A stretch of 64,000 nt of DNA from Paraburkholderia sediminicola (GCF_902859805.1 NZ_CADIKC010000008.1:248001-312000); one strand, 5' to 3'. Counted from the stretch's first letter, positions 8,473 to 17,336 are shown. Notes: a model not told the origin generated them from the sequence alone. Made by a program: numbers and translations.

Positions 8473-9591
8473 TCAGGGTTTGCTCGCCTTGAGACCGAGC
8501 CAGATTCGACCCTCCAGACGAGCGGTAGCGGGCGCTTCAGCCACCGGCGTAAACAGCGTCCGCTTCTTTTGCTCATTCGGATAGATGTTCGGATTATTGA
8601 CCAGCGCGGGGTCCATTAGCTTCAGTGCGCCCAGATTGGCGTTAGCGTACCGCGTGGCGTTGGAGATCTTCGCCACGACGTCCGGCCGCAGGATGTAGTT
8701 GATGAACGCATGCGCGTTGTCCGGGTGCTTCGCGGTCTTCGGAATGACCATGCCGTCGAACCACATCAGACTGCCCACGCTCGGGATGTCATAGACGATG
8801 TCACGCTTGCGGTCCAACTCCCGCGCTTTTTGCGAGGCCAGGTTGATCGCGCCGGAGTAGCCCACCATAACGCACAGTTCGCCGTCGATCAATTCGTTGG
8901 CGTTGGCCGAATCGACGAACAGATGGATATACGGGCGGGCTTTCAGCAGCATGGCCTGCGCGACGGCATAGTCCGATGCGCTCGGGTTCACCGGATCGCG
9001 GCCGACATAGCGCAGCGCCAACGGCAGCACCGTGCTCGCGGAGTCCTGCAAGCCGATACCGCAGTGCGCGGCGATACGCGACGCGATCGCCGGATTGAAC
9101 AGCAGGTCCATGCTGTCGACGGGCATGTCCTTCCCGAGAATGGCGCTGACCTTGGCGCGGTCGTACCCCACGCCCACGGTGCCCCACATGTACGGAACGC
9201 CGTACTGATTGCCGGGATCGGACTGCGCCATCAATTTCAGCAGATCGGGGTCGAGATACTTGAGGTTCGGCAGCTTGCTCTTATCGAGCTTGCGGAAAGC
9301 GCCGGCCTGGATCTGCTTCGCCATGAAGTCATTGGTCGGCCATACCAGGTCGTAGCCACTGTCGCCCGTCATCAGCTTGGACTGCAGTGTTTCGTCGCTA
9401 TCGTACGCGTCGTAACGGACCTTGATGCCGGTTTCCTTCTGGAAATCGGACAAGGTGTCAGGCGCGAAATAATCGCTCCAGTTGTACAGATTCAGTACCT
9501 TCTCTTCCTCGGCGTGGGACTGCCCGGCCAGCAGGCAAAGACAGAGTCCGAGACCGAGACCGGCAAAGGCCGGAACCCAATGTTTTTTCAT
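8473..9591 (-). CDS. PotF/PotD-type polyamine-binding periplasmic protein (copy 1)
   Basis: A 372-residue ABC-type solute-binding protein; ATG 9591 is preferred over the adjacent GTG because AGGA lies seven bases before it. A Sec signal peptide ends near QSHAEEE. The mature start KVLNLYNWSDYFAPDTLSDFQKETGIKVRYDAYDSDETL is the polyamine-binding signature, with NWSDY contributing to the amine pocket. The mature chain has the usual length for putrescine/spermidine-binding proteins. It sits 10 bp after aguB and before a Tat-exported deiminase, so putrescine, agmatine or N-carbamoylputrescine are likely ligands. No permease or ATPase gene is in the window. Confidence 0.92.
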   Translation of the reverse strand: MKKHWVPAFAGLGLGLCLCLLAGQSHAEEEKVLNLYNWSDYFAPDTLSDFQKETGIKVRYDAYDSDETLQSKLMTGDSGYDLVWPTNDFMAKQIQAGAFRKLDKSKLPNLKYLDPDLLKLMAQSDPGNQYGVPYMWGTVGVGYDRAKVSAILGKDMPVDSMDLLFNPAIASRIAAHCGIGLQDSASTVLPLALRYVGRDPVNPSASDYAVAQAMLLKARPYIHLFVDSANANELIDGELCVMVGYSGAINLASQKARELDRKRDIVYDIPSVGSLMWFDGMVIPKTAKHPDNAHAFINYILRPDVVAKISNATRYANANLGALKLMDPALVNNPNIYPNEQKKRTLFTPVAEAPATARLEGRIWLGLKASKP

Positions 9592-9601
9592 CACGTATTC
9601 C

Positions 9602-10516
9602 TTAGCGATAGCATGAAGAGGCGCCGTCGCTCGTCAGCAGCGTGCGATACATTTCCGGGCGGCGATCGCGGAAGAATCCCCATGACTGTCTATCCGCGCG
9701 GATGGCGTCCAGATCGAACGTGTGCAGAAGAACGGTTTCGTCCGTGCGATTGGCTTCAGCCAGCTTCGCGCCCGTGTGATCCGCAATGAAGCTGGAGCCA
9801 TAGAACACGCCGGCGAGGCCCTGTTGTTGCGGATTGCCGTTGCCGAAGCCGACTTCGCGGCCAATCCGGTTGGCCGTCACCACCGGCACCATATTGGCCG
9901 CGGCATGGCCCTGCATCGTGCGTTGCCAATGACCGGCGGAGTCGAAGTCGCTGCTGAACGGCTCGGATCCGATGATGGTCGGAAAGCACAGGATTTCCGC
10001 GCCCATCAACGCGAGGCTACGGGCCGTCTCCGGATACCACTGATCCCAGCAGATGCCGATGCCGATCTTGCCGAAGCGCGTGTCCCACACCTTGAAGCCC
10101 GTGTCGCCCGGCGTGAAATAGAACTTCTCCGTATAACCCGGGCCATCCGGAATGTGCGTCTTGCGATACACGCCGAGTACTGTGCCGTCGGCATCGGCGA
10201 CGGCGATCGAGTTGTAGGCGGCATTACCGGCCCGCTCGAAAAACCCGATCGGCAACACGATGCCCAGTTCGCCGGCGAGCTTTGCGAAGCGGGCAATCCT
10301 GGGATTACCCGCGAACGGTTCGGCCAGTTCCAGATGCTGCACGTTCTGATCCAGACAGAAGTACGGCATCATGAAAAGCTCGGGGCACAACACGAGGTTG
10401 GCGCCCTGCGATGCGGCCTCACGGATCAAACGTTCCGCCGTGGCCATATTGTCTTCAAAGGTCCAACTGCCCGATGCCATTTGCACCGACGCTACGGTGA
10501 TGTTTCTCGACGACAT
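9602..10516 (-). CDS. aguB: N-carbamoylputrescine amidase
   Basis: A 304-residue nitrilase-superfamily enzyme. The catalytic triad is visible: Glu46 in CPELFMM, Lys119 in YRKTHIPDGPGY and Cys156 in GICWDQWYPE. The KTHIPDGPGY...EKFYFTPGD block is characteristic of AguB. It hydrolyses N-carbamoylputrescine to putrescine, CO2 and ammonia in the cytosol. It starts 32 bp after the end of aguA and ends 10 bp before the binding-protein gene, so it is clearly in an operon with them. Confidence 0.95.
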   Translation of the reverse strand: MSSRNITVASVQMASGSWTFEDNMATAERLIREAASQGANLVLCPELFMMPYFCLDQNVQHLELAEPFAGNPRIARFAKLAGELGIVLPIGFFERAGNAAYNSIAVADADGTVLGVYRKTHIPDGPGYTEKFYFTPGDTGFKVWDTRFGKIGIGICWDQWYPETARSLALMGAEILCFPTIIGSEPFSSDFDSAGHWQRTMQGHAAANMVPVVTANRIGREVGFGNGNPQQQGLAGVFYGSSFIADHTGAKLAEANRTDETVLLHTFDLDAIRADRQSWGFFRDRRPEMYRTLLTSDGASSCYR

Positions 10517-10548
10517 GTGAAGGTTCCTTCGTTCGGATCCGCTCTGGA

Positions 10549-11601
10549 TCAGTTGGCGGTGACGTCAGTGGTGACAGCGGGCTGCTGCTGCGTCGAGCAA
10601 TGAATGCTGCCGCCGCCGATCGACAAAGTGGGAATCGGCAGCAACTCCACGCGCCGCCCCGGGAACGCCTTGGCAAAGACCTCGCGTGCGGCCTCGTCCT
10701 GCTCTACGCCAAACGCGGTCGAGATCACCGCGCCGTTGACCAGAATGTAGTTCGCGTAGCAATCGCAGTAGCGCTCGGAGCCATAGCGTTCGCTGATGAT
10801 CGGCGAGGGCAGGTCGAGCAGTTCAAAACGCCGGCCGGCAGCATCAGTGGCCAATTCCAGGGCGCGGCGATTCTCACGCATCACATGAAAGTAATCGCCC
10901 TGCACCGGACTCGCGGTCTGGCACAGCATCCTGCCCGGCGCGATAAACGACGCAATGCCGTCCACATGCCCATTGGTTTCCACTTCGTCCGGATTGCCAG
11001 GCAACCAGATAATCTTCTCCACCCCAAGCATGCGCCTGAGTTCGGCCTCGATTTCAACGCGGTTCATGTGCGGATTGCGGTTCGGATGCAGCAGGCAGCT
11101 TTCGGTGGTGACCAGCGTGCCCTGCCCGTCCACGTAAAAAGCGCCGCCTTCCAGCACCATGTGGGAATTGAAGATCTGCGCCCCGGCCGCGCGGGCGATG
11201 TCCTGCCCCACCTGCTGGCAACCGTCGTAAGGCTGGTATTTCTCGCCCCAACAATTGAAGCGGAACGCGGCGGCGCCCAATTGCCCACGCTCGCCCAGCA
11301 GAAAAATCGGCCCGCAGTCGCGCAGCCAGTTATCTTCTGCGGCAACGCTGAGAACTTCGACGCTGTTGCCGAGCAACTCGCGCGCGGCATCCGCCTGGCT
11401 GTGATGAGCGCTCACTACGCAACGCTGATAGCGGGCAATCGTCTGCGCGACCAGTGCGAATTCCCGGCAGACCCTGAGATAGTGGCTCCCCCATAGATCT
11501 TCACGGCCTTCCAGAATCGGCCATCCCAACCAGGTGGTGTCCATCGTTTCCCATTCAGCAGGCATCCGGTAGCCGTATTCGCGAGCGTCAAAGCGACTCA
11601 T
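10549..11601 (-). CDS. aguA: agmatine deiminase (cytosolic)
   Basis: A 350-residue agmatine deiminase without a signal peptide. Catalytic segments: NWLRDCGP (Arg94, Asp95), NGHVDGIASF (His212) and GGGSIHCSTQQQP (Cys335). MPAEWETMDTTWLGWP is the family's N-terminal substrate-binding stretch. It converts agmatine to N-carbamoylputrescine, the substrate of the next gene, aguB. It is the first gene of the minus-strand operon and lies back to back with a LysR gene; the shared intergenic region carries a promoter block repeated upstream of a second polyamine operon. Confidence 0.96.
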   Translation of the reverse strand: MSRFDAREYGYRMPAEWETMDTTWLGWPILEGREDLWGSHYLRVCREFALVAQTIARYQRCVVSAHHSQADAARELLGNSVEVLSVAAEDNWLRDCGPIFLLGERGQLGAAAFRFNCWGEKYQPYDGCQQVGQDIARAAGAQIFNSHMVLEGGAFYVDGQGTLVTTESCLLHPNRNPHMNRVEIEAELRRMLGVEKIIWLPGNPDEVETNGHVDGIASFIAPGRMLCQTASPVQGDYFHVMRENRRALELATDAAGRRFELLDLPSPIISERYGSERYCDCYANYILVNGAVISTAFGVEQDEAAREVFAKAFPGRRVELLPIPTLSIGGGSIHCSTQQQPAVTTDVTAN

Positions 11602-11628
11602 TCCTCTTTCTCCGTCGTTAGGTGGTGA

Positions 11629-11697
11629 GCCATTGTGATACGGGTTAAACTTGATGAAAAATGATGTTTATTGGTCAAATCAATCAACTTTTCTCAT
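11629..11697 (-). promoter_or_regulatory. shared polyamine promoter block A (aguA/LysR)
   Basis: GCCATTGTG (11629-11637) followed 23 bp from its start by a 46-bp element (11652-11697) that begins TGATGA, contains GATGTTT and ends CTCAT. The same two parts with identical spacing occur at 17337-17405. ATGAAAA near the left end and TTTTCTCAT at the right form an imperfect inverted repeat. The block ends 6 bp before the LysR start codon and 51 bp from the aguA start, so it probably binds that LysR protein for autoregulation and operon control. Confidence 0.65.
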
Positions 11698-11703
11698 ACC
11701 TCA

Positions 11704-12612
11704 ATGCAACGCGTCCCCTCCCTGAAGCTGCTGATGGGCTTCGAAGCAGCCGCCAGACTGGGCAATTTCTCCCGCGCGGCCGATGAACTGCACCTCTCGC
11801 AATCGGCGATCAGCCACCAGATCCAGCAGCTCGAAGAGCAACTAGGGCAACCGCTATTTCGCAGAATCGGCCGTGGCGTCGAATTGACGGTCGCCGGCGA
11901 GGTGCTGCAACGAAGCGTGCAGCGCTCGATGGAAACACTGCGCAGCGGGCTCGGCCGGATCGCCACCTATCTGGACCCCGGGCTGGTCGTGCTTGTGTGT
12001 CCCGCGCCGTTGCTGCACGGCTGGCTGCAACCGCGTCTCGATCAATTGCGACAGGTGCTTCCCGATCTATGCCCACTGCTCTCCACCGACGAGAGCGCGC
12101 GTTATGTCGATGAGATCGACGTCGACATGACAATCGGCGCGCGGCCAATGCAACAGGCCGGCCTGCTGGAACTGCCGTTTCTGCACGACGAATGGGTGAC
12201 CGTGTGCGCAACGGAACTGGCGGCAAAATTAGACCGCGTGCCGCGCGCCAAACATCATTTGCATACGGGTCTTATCTGCCTGGAAGAGAACCTGACCAGC
12301 GAGAGCACCGCGCCGATTTTCCGCGGGCAGCTATCGGCCTATCGCATGAACGCGATCTATGACGATCAGCGTCTGGTGCTGGACGCCGTACTGCGCGGGC
12401 GTGGCATTGCCTGCCTGTCCCGGCTCGTGGCGCAAGGCAGCATCGATCAGGGCGCTTTGACCATCCTCGCCGATTACCCGCGTTTGCCCGGTATGACGTG
12501 GTGGATATCGCGCGTGGCCGGAATGTCGCGCTCACCCGTCGTCGAGCAGATGTTCGAATGGCTACTGGCGCAAGGTAAAGAGGCCGATGCCGGCCGTGGT
12601 CCCGGCGCCTAG
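11704..12612 (+). CDS. LysR-family regulator, GcvA-like
   Basis: A 302-residue regulator. I choose ATG 11704; an in-frame TTG 33 bp upstream would extend it, but the conserved HTH starts right after this ATG: VPSLKLLMGFEAAARLGNFSRAADELHLSQSAISHQIQQLEEQLGQPLFRR. The rest is a LysR ligand-binding domain ending in a GcvA-type pattern (IACLSRLVAQGSI...). It is divergent from aguA, and a 69-bp promoter block between them recurs upstream of the second polyamine operon. It is therefore the probable regulator of agmatine/polyamine use; the inducer is unknown. Confidence 0.92.
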   Translation: MQRVPSLKLLMGFEAAARLGNFSRAADELHLSQSAISHQIQQLEEQLGQPLFRRIGRGVELTVAGEVLQRSVQRSMETLRSGLGRIATYLDPGLVVLVCPAPLLHGWLQPRLDQLRQVLPDLCPLLSTDESARYVDEIDVDMTIGARPMQQAGLLELPFLHDEWVTVCATELAAKLDRVPRAKHHLHTGLICLEENLTSESTAPIFRGQLSAYRMNAIYDDQRLVLDAVLRGRGIACLSRLVAQGSIDQGALTILADYPRLPGMTWWISRVAGMSRSPVVEQMFEWLLAQGKEADAGRGPGA

Positions 12613-12639
12613 CGTGCATCAGGACCACAGCCGGCTCAT

Positions 12640-14145
12640 TTACGCGGGAAGCTCTCTCGTCGTGCAATGAATGCCGCCGCCACCCGACGCAATCCCCGTA
12701 ATGTCCACCTGAACGATGTCCCGCGAGCCGGCGTAGGGTCGGAGGGTCGCTATCGCGGCGGAGTCGGCAGCAGCATCGTTGAATTTCGGCACGATGATCG
12801 CGCCGTTGCAGGTGTAAAAGTTGACGTAACCGGCGGCGAAGTTCGTCAGCTGACTGTCGTTCAACGTGACACCGTTCGAGGTTCCATAATTTGCCGGCAT
12901 GGTCAGCTCGATCAGTTGAAGCGTTCTCCCGCTCGCATCCGTTTGATTGTTCAAACGCTGCCAGTTGGCTTCGGTCAGCGCCCGCTCGCCCATTGAGTTC
13001 GACGCGTCGTAGCAATAGGCGACAACGCCGGGCGCCAGGAACTTCGCGTAGAAATCGACGTGCCCATTCGTGATGTCGGTTTCCTTGGCAGGCGTCGCGG
13101 CTCCGCCTCGGCCACCGGCTCCGCAGCCGCGCGGAAAGATCGCCGTGCCCGGAATCCAGATGATTTTCTGCACGCCCAGCGTGCGTTGCAATTCGGCCAG
13201 CACCGTGTCTTTCGCGGTCGGCAGAAGCGTAGCGTGAGCGACCACGCCGTTCGGAATGTTGAAAAGCTGCGGATTGCGGTTGACGTGCAGCACGGCGGAT
13301 TCCGTGAGGATCGCCGTCGCCTCGCCGTCGAATTCAATCGCCCCACCTTCGAGCGTCAATGTGCTCTGAATCAGCGTCGCATTGTTCGTCTTCGCCATCC
13401 ACCCCGCCAGCGTGTGGTCGTTTGCAAACGGCTGGAAAAATTTGCCCGCCTTGGATTTGTTGCTGCTCGCAGCAACCGAAGGCGGTACCGTCATCCCCGC
13501 GTTGAGGCTCAAACCGTCCGTATTCGCGTTGCCCCAGCCGCTGAAGTTGAAGCTCACGGCGCACAATGCGTTGCCGTTAGCCGTGTCCTTGACGAACAGA
13601 CAGCCCGTGTCGCGCGTCCAGAAATCGTCGAAGCCATTGGCGAGCGGGATCAGATTGACACCGCCCACGCCCGTTCCGCGCGCCAGATAGTTCGCGTGGA
13701 TGCCGGGATTCGCGCCGCTCGCCGTCGCCAGCAAGGTCTGCGCTGCGCTCAGATCGACGGGCAACACCAGCATGTTGACCGGCTCGTACGTGCCGATTGC
13801 TTTTGCCACATCCATGAGATCAGCGCGAACCCGCTCGATGCCCGCATCCGTGCTCTGTGGCGTGACCGGCGTCCAGATCCCTTCCGTTCCCGAGGCAAAC
13901 GCCATATACGTCGCCGTATGGGATAAATTCTCGGCCGGCAGAAGGTACGCCGGCTGGTTTGCCGTTAAGCGGGCTGACGAGCGAACCGCCGCCGGATTCG
14001 AGGATGCATCGCCGCCTCCGCAACCCGCCAGCGTTCCCACCAACGACACGCCGAGCAGCGTGGCCGATCCCTTGATAAAGCCGCGGCGTGTCAGTGGCGA
14101 GTGAACGGGCGCCACGCACAACGGTTTGGTGCTTCTGTCTTTCAT
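12640..14145 (-). CDS. Tat/lipoprotein agmatine deiminase family protein
   Basis: A 501-residue deiminase homologue, about 150 residues longer than AguA. Residues 19-42 carry a Tat motif (TRRGFIKG) followed by the lipobox LAGC (Cys42), predicting a Tat-exported lipoprotein. Catalytic segments remain: FWTRDTGC (Arg178, Asp179; the usual Pro after DTG is Cys), NGHVDFYAKF (His362) and GGGGIHCTTREL (Cys494). Insertions lie at about residues 205-245 and 336-355 (Gly-rich, with Cys341). It is third in the operon PotF-like-DUF3138-this gene, 117 bp after DUF3138. An extracytoplasmic agmatine or peptidylarginine deiminase is likely. Confidence 0.88.
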   Translation of the reverse strand: MKDRSTKPLCVAPVHSPLTRRGFIKGSATLLGVSLVGTLAGCGGGDASSNPAAVRSSARLTANQPAYLLPAENLSHTATYMAFASGTEGIWTPVTPQSTDAGIERVRADLMDVAKAIGTYEPVNMLVLPVDLSAAQTLLATASGANPGIHANYLARGTGVGGVNLIPLANGFDDFWTRDTGCLFVKDTANGNALCAVSFNFSGWGNANTDGLSLNAGMTVPPSVAASSNKSKAGKFFQPFANDHTLAGWMAKTNNATLIQSTLTLEGGAIEFDGEATAILTESAVLHVNRNPQLFNIPNGVVAHATLLPTAKDTVLAELQRTLGVQKIIWIPGTAIFPRGCGAGGRGGAATPAKETDITNGHVDFYAKFLAPGVVAYCYDASNSMGERALTEANWQRLNNQTDASGRTLQLIELTMPANYGTSNGVTLNDSQLTNFAAGYVNFYTCNGAIIVPKFNDAAADSAAIATLRPYAGSRDIVQVDITGIASGGGGIHCTTRELPA

Positions 14146-14262
14146 CGCATCTCCATGAGTGATGAGTCATCTGCGCGAGGCTTGATGACGGTGAATCTCC
14201 GGCACACGGCAAGTCGCGGCACCATCAGCGCGATAGCGCGGATAGCGCTGCGGTATGCCGTG

Positions 14263-15813
14263 CTAGAACGAATAGATAAACTGTGTGGCCAGCAGATCGT
14301 TGGAACTGCTGTAAGAGCCGTCGTTGCGCAGGAACACCTTGTTATTGGCCCAATCGTGCCGGTATTCGACTTTCACCGTGATCTGCGCGCTCGGGAAGAA
14401 CAGCAGGTCGAGCGCGACGTCCTGACGATTCGAGCCCTTGCACTGCAGGCCCAACCCGCCGCTCGCCTGCGCATTGGCAAAGCAGTCCGCGCCGATGCCG
14501 AACCCGTTGTATGGATCGCGCCCCTGCCCGTTCAGCGCAACGCCGCCACCCCCACCGCCGTTCTTGCTGTCGGCGAGGAAGTCGTAGCGCAGCGTCGCGC
14601 CCATCCGGCCGACGCCTGGCAAGCTGAACTTGCGATGCGCGAGCAACGAGACGCCATACCATTGCGCCTGGCCGCCGTTGAATGCGGCGTTCTGCTGTTG
14701 GCCATAGTCGAGTTCGACGTTGTACTGAACGTCGGCGAGCTGGTAAGTCAGGTCGGCTTCCGAGAAGAAGAACGTGCCGAATCCGCTGGGCGCCTGACCG
14801 CTCACGCCGTAGCTCACCGCGCCGGTTGCCGGATTGATGGCGCTCGGCAAAGTCTGCCGGCCGATGTTGAACGACGCGCCGATATCGAGCGCGCTCGACC
14901 ACGTATAGTCCGCGCGTGCCGTGAAGGTCGGCACCTTGTTGCTGGTTGTGATCGGATCGCCAAGCGCGTTCGTGCCGGTCTGCGTGATGGCGCCGTTGGT
15001 CCGGTACTGTTCATTGCCGAGCAGGAACTTCCACGCCCAATTACCCTTCGAGTAGTTCGCACCGAGGCCGATATAGCTGCCTGGATCGGAGAAGTCATAC
15101 AGCAGGTTGTGGGTCAGCGTGAGCATCTGATTCGACTGCTGCACTTCGTAGCCGCCGAAGCTCGACATCAGGCCCGCGACGAAGGTCGTCGTGCCCGACA
15201 GCGGCACGCTGACAACCGCCGTATTCAGGATGTTGTTGCCGATCTGGCCATGCTCGTTCTGCAGCAGCGTAATGCCATTGCCGCGATTGGGCATCAGGGT
15301 GATTTCGGCCGACGGCGCCATCGGCCCGACGCCGAAAGTCTTCTTGATGTCGAGATACAGATCGCCGAACGTGCTGTTGAAGTAGCCGCCGGTGCTTTCA
15401 TGGTTCGCGAACAGGAACGAGGAGCTGCCTTGCGCGCGGTTATACAGGTAGGTCGGATCGATATAACCCGTCACCGAGAGACCGGCAAGCGGCCCGGTGT
15501 TCGCTGCGTCTTCGAGCGAGTTCACCTTCAGTTGCTGATTGGCAAGCTGCTGCTTCATAGACGTGACGTCGTCGTTGGTCAGCGTCGCCTGCGCTTTGCC
15601 ATAGGCGGACGATGAGACATCGACCGGTGCGGGTGCGAGCGTGGGCTCGGCTGCAGCCGGTTTAGCAGGCGGCTGCGTCTGCAATCGCTTCACCTCTTTT
15701 TGCAGCGCATCGAGCTGCGCCTGCAATGCCCGGATTTGCCCGGCCGTGGTGTCTGCAAGCGCGAGGCCGGGCAGACAGCCCGCCACCAGCAGACAAATCA
15801 ATTTCTTTCTCAC
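14263..15813 (-). CDS. DUF3138-family outer-membrane beta-barrel protein (copy 1)
   Basis: A 516-residue protein. The start is GTG 15813, with GAGGAG eight bases upstream; this yields the signal peptide RKKLICLLVAGCLPGLALA and matches the start of copy 2. After cleavage comes a heptad coiled coil (IRALQAQLDALQKEVKRLQ, about residues 25-45), a Pro/Ala linker, a second helical stretch, then a long Gly/aromatic beta-rich region beginning LSVTGYIDPTYLYN. The chain ends FIYSF, a C-terminal Phe beta-signal. The layout (coiled coil plus barrel) recalls DcaP-type porins, so I infer a substrate-specific outer-membrane channel. It follows a PotF-like gene, as copy 2 does. Confidence 0.85.
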   Translation of the reverse strand: MRKKLICLLVAGCLPGLALADTTAGQIRALQAQLDALQKEVKRLQTQPPAKPAAAEPTLAPAPVDVSSSAYGKAQATLTNDDVTSMKQQLANQQLKVNSLEDAANTGPLAGLSVTGYIDPTYLYNRAQGSSSFLFANHESTGGYFNSTFGDLYLDIKKTFGVGPMAPSAEITLMPNRGNGITLLQNEHGQIGNNILNTAVVSVPLSGTTTFVAGLMSSFGGYEVQQSNQMLTLTHNLLYDFSDPGSYIGLGANYSKGNWAWKFLLGNEQYRTNGAITQTGTNALGDPITTSNKVPTFTARADYTWSSALDIGASFNIGRQTLPSAINPATGAVSYGVSGQAPSGFGTFFFSEADLTYQLADVQYNVELDYGQQQNAAFNGGQAQWYGVSLLAHRKFSLPGVGRMGATLRYDFLADSKNGGGGGGVALNGQGRDPYNGFGIGADCFANAQASGGLGLQCKGSNRQDVALDLLFFPSAQITVKVEYRHDWANNKVFLRNDGSYSSSNDLLATQFIYSF

Positions 15814-15867
15814 GCGAAGTCTCCTCGTTTGTTGTATTGCGATGAATCTGTCCATGCCCTGGCCGTC

Positions 15868-15920
15868 GCGAGCCTGCGTCTCACGGGACGCGCGCACGAA
15901 CGCGCCCATGCGAGGCTCGC
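15868..15920 (-). other. nested hairpin between PotF-like copy 2 and DUF3138 copy 1
   Basis: Perfect 8-bp arms GCGAGCCT (15868-15875) and AGGCTCGC (15913-15920) enclose a second stem GCGTC/GACGC. The element lies in a 249-bp gap inside an apparent operon, so it could stabilise the upstream binding-protein mRNA or partially terminate. The equivalent gap in the second copy of the gene pair is only 35 bp and lacks it. Confidence 0.5.
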
Positions 15921-16062
15921 AAAGCGGCTCACAAGACGTACTGCGCTCAGGAAAAGGGTGTCCGCGCGCTATGGGCGCAGACGGGCTAACGTGGCGGTGG
16001 CTTCAGACAGCGCGGCGATCAACGCCCGCTGAAACCACGCTGCTCGACGCCGATCGACACGG

Positions 16063-17184
16063 TTAACGACCGGCCTTGAGTTGCGCCCAAAGGCGGTTTT
16101 CCAGCCGGACAATGTCGATAGGCAGCGGCTTCATCAGGGTCATCTTGCTCAGCACCTCATCGCCCGGATAAACGCTCAGGTCCTGCGACACGACCTGGTT
16201 GACGAACGGCCGCGCGGCACGGTTCGCGGTCGGGTAGAACACTTCGTTAGTGATCGCCGCGTTGACCTTCGGGTCTTCGATATAGTTGATCCACTTCATG
16301 GCCGCTTCGGGATGCGGCGCGTCCTTCGGGATCACCATCACGTCGAACCACAGCAGGCCACCTTCCTTCACGTTCGAGAAACGAATCTCATAGGACCGTT
16401 TCGCCTCGGCCGCGCGCCGCCGCGCAATGCCCACGTCGCCGGACCAGCCGACGGCCACGCAGACGTCGTTATTCGCGAGGTCATTGATGTAGCCAGAAGA
16501 ATTGAACTGGGTGATGTAGGGCCGCACCTTCTTCAGCAGATCGAAGGCGGCCTGATAGTCGGCGGGATTCGAACTGTTCGGATCCTTGTGCAAGTACTGC
16601 AAGGCGCTCGCGAATGCGTCGGTGGCCTGATCGAGGAACGAGACGCCACAGCTTTTCAGCTTCGAAACGTTAGCCGGATCGAACACCAGCGCCCAGCTGT
16701 CGACGGGCGCGTTCTCACCCAGCGCTTTCTTCACTTCCTGCACGTTGTAGCCGATGCCATCGGAGCCGTACGCCCAGGGCACACCGTATTGCGCACCCGG
16801 ATCGGCATCCGCGATCATTTTCATGAGTAGCGGGTCGAGATTCCTCAAGTTCGGGATTTGCGACTTGTCGAGCTTCTGAAGCATGCCGGCCTGAATCTGC
16901 CGCGCCATGTAGTTCGACGACGGCACCACGACGTCGAAACCTGAACTCCCTGCGAGAAGCTTGGCCTGCAGCGTGTCGTCACTGTCGTAGTTATCGTATT
17001 TCACGTGAATGCCCGACTCCTTTTCGAAGTTCGGGATCGTATCTTTGGCGATGTAGTCCGACCAGTTGTAGACGTTGAGTTCGGCATCGGCCGCCATCAC
17101 CGGCGGCGAACAGAACAAAAGAAGTCCGATGATCGCAACAGAAGCGGCACCCGCGATCTCATGACGAAGATGACAAAAGCGCAT
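16063..17184 (-). CDS. PotF-type polyamine-binding periplasmic protein (copy 2)
   Basis: A 373-residue solute-binding protein with a signal peptide ending near PVMAADAE. The mature start LNVYNWSDYIAKDTIPNFEKESGIHVKYDNYDSDDTL is the PotF signature; GVPWAYGSDGIGYN and SWALVFDPANVSKL follow the family pattern. It is much closer to copy 3 (27169-28290) than to copy 1, including the shared C-terminal block that ends in ENRLWAQLKAGR here. It heads the operon with DUF3138 and a Tat deiminase, behind promoter block B. A 155-nt leader separates the promoter block from the start. Polyamine or agmatine is the expected ligand; the ABC membrane parts are not in the window. Confidence 0.93.
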   Translation of the reverse strand: MRFCHLRHEIAGAASVAIIGLLLFCSPPVMAADAELNVYNWSDYIAKDTIPNFEKESGIHVKYDNYDSDDTLQAKLLAGSSGFDVVVPSSNYMARQIQAGMLQKLDKSQIPNLRNLDPLLMKMIADADPGAQYGVPWAYGSDGIGYNVQEVKKALGENAPVDSWALVFDPANVSKLKSCGVSFLDQATDAFASALQYLHKDPNSSNPADYQAAFDLLKKVRPYITQFNSSGYINDLANNDVCVAVGWSGDVGIARRRAAEAKRSYEIRFSNVKEGGLLWFDVMVIPKDAPHPEAAMKWINYIEDPKVNAAITNEVFYPTANRAARPFVNQVVSQDLSVYPGDEVLSKMTLMKPLPIDIVRLENRLWAQLKAGR

Positions 17185-17336
17185 TTTTATTCCCTTGAGG
17201 CAATAGATTGTCGTGAAGGAAGGCAGGAATGTAGATGCTTTCTATTCCTATCTATTTTGATGATCTGAATGGCGACGGAAATGGATGAAGATCGTTGCCC
17301 ATGTGGTATCGCGTCTCCCGCTTTGCCGACGGGTGT

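Noticed and set aside
14101..15615. 504-codon plus-strand open frame
   Set aside because: Antisense to DUF3138 copy 1, and its product resembles the other antisense frame because the two genes are paralogous; it is not an independent family.
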